Shown: positions 56,946 to 64,000 of the stretch, piece by piece
Numbering within the stretch: the stretch's first letter is position 1
Layout: each line of letters begins with the position of its first letter
Origin: Tolypeutes matacus
Taxonomy: Eukaryota > Chordata > Mammalia > Cingulata > Chlamyphoridae
Assembly (NCBI GenBank): GCA_026826555.1
Contig: JAKSZT010039123.1
Span: 766,196-830,195, forward strand
DNA length: 64,000 nt
Direction of reading: 5' to 3'
Program-made: the position numbers and the translations under genes
The notes under the pieces: model-generated
The model's input: the letters and a program-made list of their open reading frames with translations, nothing else
What the model was told of the DNA's origin: nothing
Database searches by the model: none

Positions 56946-57896
56946 ATGGTGGGCCCCAATGGCAATGGCAATGCCACATATTTCATACTAATAGGTCTCC
57001 CAGGCTTGGAGGAGGCTCAGTTCTGGCTGGCCTTCCCATTGTGCTCCCTCTACCTTATTGCTGTCCTAGGTAACTTGACTATCATCTACATTGTACGGAC
57101 TGAGCACAGCCTACATGAGCCCATGTATATTTTCCTTTGTATGCTTTCTGGCCTGGACATCCTCATCTCCACCTCATCCATGCCCAAAATGATGGCCATC
57201 TTCTGGTTCAATTCCACTACCATCCAGTTTGATGCTTGTCTGCTCCAGATGTTTGCCATCCACTCCCTATCTGGCATGGAGTCCACGGTGCTGCTGGCCA
57301 TGGCCTTTGACCGCTATGTGGCCATCTGCCACCCACTACGCCATGCCACAGTGCTCACATTGCCTCGTGTTGCCAAGATTGGCGTGGCTGCTGTGTTACG
57401 GGGTGCTGCACTCATGGCGCCCCTTCCTGTCTTCATCAAACGGTTGCCCTTCTGCCGTTCCAATATCCTCTCACATTCCTACTGTCTACACCAAGATGTC
57501 ATGAAGCTGGCCTGTGCTGACATCCATGTCAATGTCATCTATGGCCTCATTGTTATCATCTCTGCCATTGGCCTGGACTCACTTCTCATCTCTTTCTCAT
57601 ATCTGCTTATCCTTAAGACTGTGTTGGGCTTGACACGTGAAGCTCAGGCAAAGGCATTTGGAACTTGTGCCTCTCATGTGTGTGCTGTTTTCATATTCTA
57701 TGTACCTTTCATCGGATTGTCTATGGTGCACCGTTTTGACAAGCGACAGGACTCCCTCCTGCCCGTCATCATGGCCAACACCTACCTGCTCGTTCCTCCT
57801 GTGCTCAACCCTATCGTCTATGGGGTGAAGACAAAGGAAATCCGGCAGCGCATCCTTCGTCTTTTCCATGTGACCACCCATATTTCCGATCCCTAG
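56946..57896 (+). CDS. OR51E1: Olfactory receptor family 51 subfamily E member 1
   Basis: An intact 316-residue class I receptor (human is 318 from memory; the N-terminus is two residues shorter). A GPCR activated by short and branched carboxylic acids such as isovaleric acid, it is also found outside the nose (prostate, gut). Seen: N-glycosylation at NAT (9-11) and NST (89-91), LHEPMY (56-61), MAFDRYVAICHPLRH (119-133, full DRY), cysteines 98, 170, 180 and 190, KAFGTCASH (236-244), PPVLNPIVYG (284-293). His106 and Arg263 occupy the positions that in OR51E2 hold the carboxylate. Very close to human OR51E1 throughout, which implies strong constraint. It lies downstream of OR51D1 on the same strand, as in human. 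Confidence 0.97.
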   Translation: MVGPNGNGNATYFILIGLPGLEEAQFWLAFPLCSLYLIAVLGNLTIIYIVRTEHSLHEPMYIFLCMLSGLDILISTSSMPKMMAIFWFNSTTIQFDACLLQMFAIHSLSGMESTVLLAMAFDRYVAICHPLRHATVLTLPRVAKIGVAAVLRGAALMAPLPVFIKRLPFCRSNILSHSYCLHQDVMKLACADIHVNVIYGLIVIISAIGLDSLLISFSYLLILKTVLGLTREAQAKAFGTCASHVCAVFIFYVPFIGLSMVHRFDKRQDSLLPVIMANTYLLVPPVLNPIVYGVKTKEIRQRILRLFHVTTHISDP

Positions 57897-58420
57897 GTGT
57901 CAGTGCTCACCCTTCTTTTCCTTTCAAAATTCTCTGATTCAGATTTTAATATCAGCATTTTAGAAGACACTATTACAGAAAAACATCTTCCATAATAAAA
58001 AATACAACTCAGATTCTTCAAAGATGAAACTGGATAGAGAATGTCTATGTGGAAAGGGCAGCAGAACTATATAATCCCAATTCTCATTTTTCAAGATTAT
58101 TTTTTCCTTTGGTTCTCTTTATATAATTACCAAAAACACTGAAGTGGTTATTGTTATTACTTCCCATTTAATCATCCAGTCCAACAATCTAAATTGCTTC
58201 CACTGATAGTCCACAGCATGCTTAGGTAAGGGTGGCACATCCAAAGAACATTTACCTAAGGCTTAGGCATGAAAAAGTGGAAATAAACACAAGAGCATAA
58301 TGAAACCAGATAATTTGGTTTAAACCTTATGACTTCCTCAGAACTCCCAACCATTTTGGACCTTTGTACAGACATATACCTGAATTTCCTTGTTCATAAT
58401 GACCTCTACAGATAATAAAT
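57897..58420. other. 3' UTR and flank of OR51E1
   Basis: Holds the OR51E1 3' UTR. An AATAAA-like motif near 57990 (CCATAATAAAAAATAC) is a candidate poly(A) signal. Nothing else is seen. Confidence 0.5.
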
Positions 58421-58540
58421 CTTTTTTTTTTTTTTTTTTTTTGTAGTATGATTTTTTTTTTTTTTTTTTATTATGGGTAAAAATCAAAATTCTCACAATA
58501 CATACAAACATTTGCAAAATGATATATAAATATATGTCTT
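58421..58540 (-). mobile_element. Very short L1 3' end
   Basis: Two T runs (58421-58442 and 58451-58468) precede about 70 bp matching the last part of the full-length L1 (ATGGGTAAAAATCAAA, CACAATACATAC). It is a heavily truncated insert, or two tails. Confidence 0.7.
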
Positions 58541-59365
58541 TATTCTTTTCTTCTAGGCACTATCCTTTTCAAGCAAGAAATTCAAGTAACAAGCTCTGTT
58601 CAAACATATGATCTTATATGCAATTAAGATTAATTTCTCTATTTAATCTTTTGGTTTTATTTTAATGAAAGCTTCAGAAAACAACTATGGTTAAATTTGT
58701 CCAGGAGCTTATGGGAAGAATATCAGAGACTCAAAAAATGGATAAATTGTTGATAACCAATGTTTAGTCAGGAGTCAGAGCAGCTCAGGGAAACCATAGT
58801 AATAACATCTGGATGTTTCTTCTGAGATAAAGAAAATTTACACCACCATTTCTTTTGCCCTATACATGTAGCCAACAGAGGGAGAAAGCTCAAGCCACGT
58901 AATCATCCCCAGACTACACTAAGCTGAGAAGAAAAGATTCTGCTTCCTTCATTTTCAGTAGTATTGGAAATCCTATATACAATGTAACCCAGAGGGAAAA
59001 TATATGCTTTTAGGAAAGGTCAGTGGCCTACAAATTAAAATTTTTCATTCTAGATCCCGCAGAATTGATATGTCACGGGAGCTGCTGCAGGGACCTGGAG
59101 TATATCAGTGAGACCCAAGCCAATCTTAGCAGGCATAGAAAAGAGAGATCTCTGGGGCTCTATTCACAGAAAGGACTGTAAGAACAACTGTGCCTATGGA
59201 AGCTGAAGCTCCACCTTACCTTCACCGTTGATATTTCAGATAGGACTCAAAGGTGGCAACCCAAGGGAGAGTTTGAGACTCAGAGGACCGAATTCATCAT
59301 GACTGTACCCTTCCCACCTGGGGTTTCCCCTTTCAAGGCCAACTGCCAAGTTTTGGAATGTGTTT
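58541..59365. other. Intergenic, nothing recognised
   Basis: Unique sequence without coding signs. Confidence 0.4.
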
Positions 59366-59540
59366 TGTTTTTTTTTTTTGAAAGATACTTAGATTACATA
59401 AATGTTACGGAGAATATATAGAGGATTCCCATATGCCCCATTCTCCATACCTCCCACATTTTCCCACATTAGCAATGTCTTTCATTAGTGTGGTACATTC
59501 ACTGCAATTGATAAACACATTTTGGGGCATTGGTGGACTT
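59366..59540 (-). mobile_element. L1 3' UTR fragment
   Basis: A T run at about 59368-59380, then AAAGATACTTAGATTACATAA, and later TCCCATATGCCCCATT. It is parallel to 27992-28100 of the full-length L1. Confidence 0.75.
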
Positions 59541-60845
59541 GTTTTCATACACTAGTATCACTCTGAAGACTTTGTTAAGCACTTAACTGTGTGTGAAATT
59601 GGGCTGTGTCTCAAACAATATTTCACTGACTCATTATTTTTCAATCACTACGTATCAGATGTTGGGCTAAGTATTGAAAAGTGACAAAAAGAATACCCAC
59701 AGCCCAGGGACTCTTAAATTTTTGGCAAAGACATACCTGTCTGACTTTAGGTCGAGTCATCAAAATAACTAACATTGGCTTATTTCTGGTCCTTTCCCTT
59801 TTTTCCTGGACAATATCAACTTTTGACCTGATACTCCCGACTCTAGTCTTAACCTTCAGCCCTTCCTTTTAGACATTTAACAAGATTGTTTTCTGCACAG
59901 CAGATTCTTTCAATGGTGAATTTTTGTATACAGTGTCTAGCTTCAAACTCCTTGCCAGAAAATGCAATGTCCTGTACAATATGGTTTCAACTCACTTTTT
60001 TGTCTTATTTCCCACTAATCTCCCTAAAATCACTTAATGCAGTATTCCCATTCATCATCACCCCTCTAACACAAACTTTCTTTTTCAGTACCCCATTCCT
60101 TTGTACATGCTGCTCTTTGTGCTTGTCAAACTTCTATTCATTTTTTAATGCCAAATTCTGTTTTTGATGCATCCTCCGGGTCCCAGAGGCAGAAGATGGC
60201 CTTTCCTCAGTATTCCCATAACACTCTGTACTTGTCTCTATCATTGTTCCTATAATACTGCACGAGATTAGATATTTAAGTTCTTCTTTCTGCCCCTAGA
60301 TTATGAACCCCTGGAAGCCAAGGATCACCTCTGGTTCATCTGAACTCTAGTGCTTAGCATAAATTCTCATAGGGTACAATGAATGAACAAACGTGTGCAG
60401 AATGAATAATTAAGTAAACTGAGAGAAATATGACTTTCTCCCCCAAACTGGCAGAGGAAGGGAGACCCAGACTTAATTGTCCAGCCACTATCCCACCCCT
60501 CTAGGTAATAGAGAAAAGGTGATTCTTGTCCTCAGGTCACTCAATCAGACTGTCAAGTTGCTTTAAGACCTATTTCTTACCCAGATTGAGGATTTTGTTT
60601 TAAAATGATCAGTATTTATGCCAGAGGATGGCAAATGATGGCTTGTGGTCCAAATATGACCTGTTACTCATTAGCCTGCACATAAGGTAAGGAGGGTTAG
60701 GAATTCTCCATGCATCTGAAGGATGCTTAAAGCTAATAAGAAGCCAAAAGAAATGGCAAATATCTATAACCTACATTTAATATAGTGCAAAACACCATTT
60801 TCAAGCTTGAAAAAATGCTACAACCTCCTAAGGTGCTTCCTGTTT
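59541..60845. other. Intergenic with one L2-like fragment
   Basis: About 60290-60400 reads like L2 (AGATTATGAACCCCTGGAAG, GTGCTTAGCATAAATTCTC). The rest is unique. Confidence 0.4.
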
Positions 60846-60849
60846 CCAC

Positions 60850-61640
60850 ACCTGACCATCTAGTCCATTCTTCACAGTGCCATTAGAGGGATATGCTAAA
60901 AATGCAAAACTGATTATGTCACTCTCCTCTTTAAGACCCCTTCATTCCTTCACATTGCTTTTAGGAAAAGGTTCCAAATATTTAATAAGTTCCATGCAGC
61001 CTGCCACCATTTTGCTCTTGCCCACATTCATGACCTGATGGCATTTCTCCTTCTTTACTGTCTATATTCTATTTCTATTGGACTTATTATAGCTCCTCAA
61101 ACTTGCCACATATCTCTTGTGTCTGCACATTAATTCCTGCATCTGTCTTTGCTTGGAATACTCTTACCCTTACTCTCCCATTATTTTACCCACTTATCTT
61201 CCATGTCTTAATTTGCTTATTTCTCAGGAATGCCATCTTGGATTCCTTGGACAGGATTAGATACCCTGATATGTACTTCCTCTGCACTACACATTCTTTT
61301 CCTGTTAAAATACTTACCATGTTTGGAAATGCCTTTTCTATACCCACCCTCCCCTCCCCGCAATGGCTCCCTCATCTGTTTGCTGGTTGTTTTTGCTCTT
61401 TGTTTGCATTCATTGTTTGCTTCTTGTCTGCTCTGGGAACTGAACCCAGGACCTCCCATGTGGGAGGTGGGCACTCAACTGCTTGAATCATATCTGCTCC
61501 CCGGGAAATGCTTTTTTAATACCTGTGCTTGTTGCTAGACTGTAACCATAGGGCAAAGATTTCTTCCTTCTCTCTACATCACGGAAACTCCTGCACTTAG
61601 TAAAGTGCCTGAGATATAGTAGGTGTTTATGACAGACCCT
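60850..61640 (+). repeat. L2 interrupted by a SINE
   Basis: L2 text (CATGCAGCCTGCCACCATTTTG, CTTGGAATACTCTTACCC-type phrases) to about 61324. It resumes after the SINE as GTTGCTAGACTGTAACCATA and AAAGTGCCTGAGATATAGTAG. Confidence 0.65.
61325..61516 (-). mobile_element. tRNA-derived SINE (DAS-like) with target duplication
   Basis: Body 61338-61503, minus strand. The head is GGGGAGCAGATATGATTCAA with a B box-like GGTTCAGTTCCCAG, and a long T/G-rich tail (on +) follows. The flanks GGAAATGCCTTTT (61325-61337) and GGAAATGCTTTTT (61504-61516) differ at one base. The tRNA-like head is diverged from that at 4558-4454. Confidence 0.8.
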
Positions 61641-62930
61641 GGGTATTATTCACCAGATCCGACTCTTCCATTCTGGACACATAGCTAGACCTTTTTTGTC
61701 TTCTTTGAGTTAGATGATGTGATTGAATTCCAGCCATTACTTCCAGTGTGAGTGGAAGTCATATGTGCTACTTCTATTCCTGTCTCCTAAAACCCTTCCA
61801 TGTGAAATATTCTAGGTTCTTTCCTCATCTTCTGGCTGGATATTGATGTTTGATGTGGCTTGGGAAGTCACCAGCAGACTGGGTTCCTGAAAATTTGTGT
61901 ATAGCCAAATCCTTCCATCTGCAGAGATCTTCTCCTCCAACCTGGATTTGCACCAGGTTGTTGAATAAGTGAAATAAACTACCAATGTGTAAAACTACTG
62001 AAAAATTTTCTGTTGTTAAAGTATTCTAGATTAACAAATATAATACTACATAAATAATTGTTGACCTCTATGACATCACACTCATGATTTTCCTCTTAGT
62101 TCTCTGGATACTTCTCAGTTTCCTTTGCAAACTTATTCTACTCTGTATGGTGAGAAAATAACATGGTATCAAAGGCAAAGAGGGCCTAAAATTAGGCCTT
62201 GAGATACAGCAATTTATTATTTTTTAAAAATTTTTTGTGGAGAAATTTCCAAATTTATGTTTCGCATACTATGATAACAGAAGTTATATATTCAACAATG
62301 TGTAGATTAAAAATCTAAAATGAGAATTTTTTTCTAAAAAATTCTCTGAGACAGCAAGTTTTAATTGCTACCTAATCACACCTGAGTTGATGACGTCTAT
62401 TGCCACCTGTATTTCAATGACTTTTACATTTTATCTCTAGACTAGACCATTCCTCTGAGTTCCATACGTGCTGTTCAAACTACTTGTGTAACCTAACCAT
62501 TTGGATGTTTCCAAAGCCGCTCAAGCTCGAAGTGTCAAAATCTAAACTCATGATCTGTACAGCTACGTTCCTCTATTAATGTTTCATATTTCAGTTAACA
62601 GCACCATCATCTGTCTTGACATGCAAGTCCCAAATCTAGCAGTCATCCTTGACCCCTCCCTTTTCTTTTGTGAGCTTTTATGTTCAATCCAAAATCTGGT
62701 TATATCATTTCTACATCTTATATAATTTTTGAATCTGCACATTTCTTACTATCTCCATAACCACTTCCCTAGCCTGTGTTTCCACTAATTCTCACCTTGA
62801 CTACTCAAATAGCCTTCTAACAGATAACTTTATATTTATTCTAGCTTTAATTCATTCTGTTTTCTACAACACAATATAAAATTATTGTTCTAAAAGCAAA
62901 TGTAATCATGTCAAAATCACCCAAACTTCT
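61641..62930. other. Intergenic, nothing recognised
   Basis: Unique-looking AT-rich DNA with no frame over 60 codons. Confidence 0.4.
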
Positions 62931-62935
62931 AGCAT

Positions 62936-63556
62936 GCTTCTATGGAATATGAAAGTGCTCATTTTGTCATAGGATGTTATCTGAGTAGGTGGAGACCCAC
63001 ACAACAAACAATAAAATTAACTCCCATCCTGAGGAGTCCTGATCTGCTCTCAATTAGAAGGGCAAGAATCTCTTGAGAATGTAGGCAGTGCCTAATAAAA
63101 GAAAACAGAATAAAATGTCAAGCCTACAATATTAATGCATGTAACTATGAACCTTATTCTTCAAAAATTGAAACTTAGTGGTTACCATAGGTTCCAAAGG
63201 GAGGGGTAGAGAAGAATAGATGGAACATAGGGCAGTTTTAGGGCATAGGAATTGTTCTGCATGATCTTGCAATGATGGATATAGGCATTATACATTTTGT
63301 CAAAACCTATAAAGTGTATGATTCAAAATGTAAACCATAATGTAAACCATTGACCATGGTTAGTAGCAATGCTTCAGTATTTACTCACCAATTGTAACAA
63401 ATGTACCATACTCATGGAAGATGCTATTAATAGGGGAAAATGTGAGAGGGGGAGGGGAGAGGAAGGGGTGGTGTCTATGGGAATCCCTTGTATTTTCTAT
63501 GTGACTTTTCTATAACCTAAAGCTTTTTTTGAAAATAAAGTGAAAAAAAATAAGAC
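62936..63556 (+). mobile_element. L1 3' UTR copy, sense strand, with A-rich tail
   Basis: Starts TTCTATGGAATATGAAAGTGC and contains ATTGTAACAAATGTACCATAC and GGTGTCTATGGGAATCCC. It ends with AATAAAGTGAAAAAAAATAAG (poly(A) signal near 63534 and tail). The style is that of xenarthran L1 3' ends, in + orientation. Confidence 0.6.
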
Positions 63557-63639
63557 ACTGGGGGAACATACAGAAGAAATTATCACTGTACATAAAAGAT
63601 AGCAGATCTTACAGTGATGAAAAACACAATGCAAAATTT

Positions 63640-63705
63640 TTTCTTTTTTTGTATTTTATTATTTATTTATCTGTTTGTTTATATATCTATATTTATTTAT
63701 TTAAG
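63640..63705. repeat. T-rich (TTTA)n low-complexity tract
   Basis: TTTTTTCTTTTTTTGTATTTTATTATTTATTTATCT-like text broken into TTTA units, possibly an A tail of a minus-strand element. Confidence 0.6.
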
Positions 63706-63821
63706 GCTTTGTTTTGGGGGAGGTTTTGGATTGCAGAAGGTTTGTGACTGAGACAGGGGAGGATCACTGGTGCAGGGTGTTGGTGGTAGGGGGATGTGTA
63801 GGGAGGGGTGCATTGGGGCAC

Positions 63822-64000
63822 GCCTCTATGGAATATGAATGTATTCAAGTTGTCAAGGGGTGTTGTCTCAGAGGGTAGAGACCCAAGAAGTAAAAAAAGG
63901 ATATTGAATTCCCATCCTGGGGAATCCTTCTACATTCTCTAATAGAGAGGCACGAATCCCTAGAGTACATGGGCAGTGCTTAGCGAAGGAGGACAGACCA
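63822..64000 (+). repeat. Second copy of the 62936 module, runs off window
   Basis: CTATGGAATATGAATGTATTCAAG, GGGTAGAGACCCAAGAAG and CCCATCCTGGGGAATCCT parallel 62939-63100 with about 75-80% apparent identity. It is cut by the right edge. Confidence 0.7.

Noticed and set aside
1..64000. CRISPR arrays, operons, riboswitches, tRNA genes
   Set aside because: None visible. The DNA is mammalian; the only tRNA-like sequences are SINE heads.

Overview
This is mammalian nuclear DNA. The repeat content points to Xenarthra: a sloth is my first guess, with armadillo and anteater not excluded. Signs of this are L1 elements with very long 3' UTR modules, tRNA-derived SINEs of the DAS type, and MaLR-like LTRs of a style I associate with xenarthran genomes. 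The species call is inference. The unique, conserved part is a piece of the class I olfactory receptor cluster that in human lies on 11p15.4. It has two intact single-coding-exon receptors on the + strand, OR51D1 (17165-18139) and OR51E1 (56946-57896), in the human order and orientation. Both have a splice acceptor just upstream of the ATG. A GC-rich stretch with a donor-like site at about 49.47-49.57 kb is a candidate untranslated first exon for OR51E1.

Layout. 1-1.64 kb: a minus-strand L1 fused at its 5' end to a complete U6 snRNA copy (template-switch chimera), with an intact endonuclease reading frame running off the window. 2.1-2.75 kb: a decayed CCDC152 retrocopy. 3-12.9 kb: non-coding, with MaLR-like LTRs, a tRNA SINE with perfect target duplications, an old L1 fragment and L2 pieces. 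13.0-14.2 kb: a frameshifted TMUB1 retropseudogene. 14.2-17.1 kb: unique sequence and old repeats. 17.2-18.1 kb: OR51D1. 18.9-19.85 kb: a truncated L1. 20.9-24.0 kb: MIR and MaLR-like repeats and otherwise nothing recognised.

24.07-48.4 kb is a nest of insertions in one ancient minus-strand L1: a short L1-derived insert (26.3 kb), a full-length 9.0-kb minus-strand L1 with a 14-bp duplication (27864-36899), and a younger truncated L1 (about 36.97-38.96 kb). That truncated L1 itself received a ferritin light chain retrocopy (37057-37997). The retrocopy has an intact 175-codon frame, an iron-responsive element and a perfect 15-bp duplication. A betaretrovirus-like provirus (39545-47717) sits further along. 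It has two LTRs, a tRNA-Lys primer site, 6-bp duplications, a defective gag-pol and a gammaretrovirus-type env. A second, unrelated solo LTR (45982-46420, 4-bp duplication) is inserted in its env.

48.4-56.9 kb: unique sequence with L2/MIR, an L1 3' UTR fragment and a MaLR-like element. 56.9-57.9 kb: OR51E1. 57.9-64 kb: non-coding, with L1 3' ends, a SINE inserted into an L2, and two copies of an L1 3' UTR-like module at the right edge.

The two receptors are the only host genes likely to work as such. The FTL retrocopy is the only retrocopy with coding potential. No CRISPR, operon or prokaryotic feature is present. No wholly new biological system was found; the best candidates for a second look are the U6-L1 chimera, the FTL retrocopy with its IRE, and the unexplained 1.15-kb segment inside the provirus.
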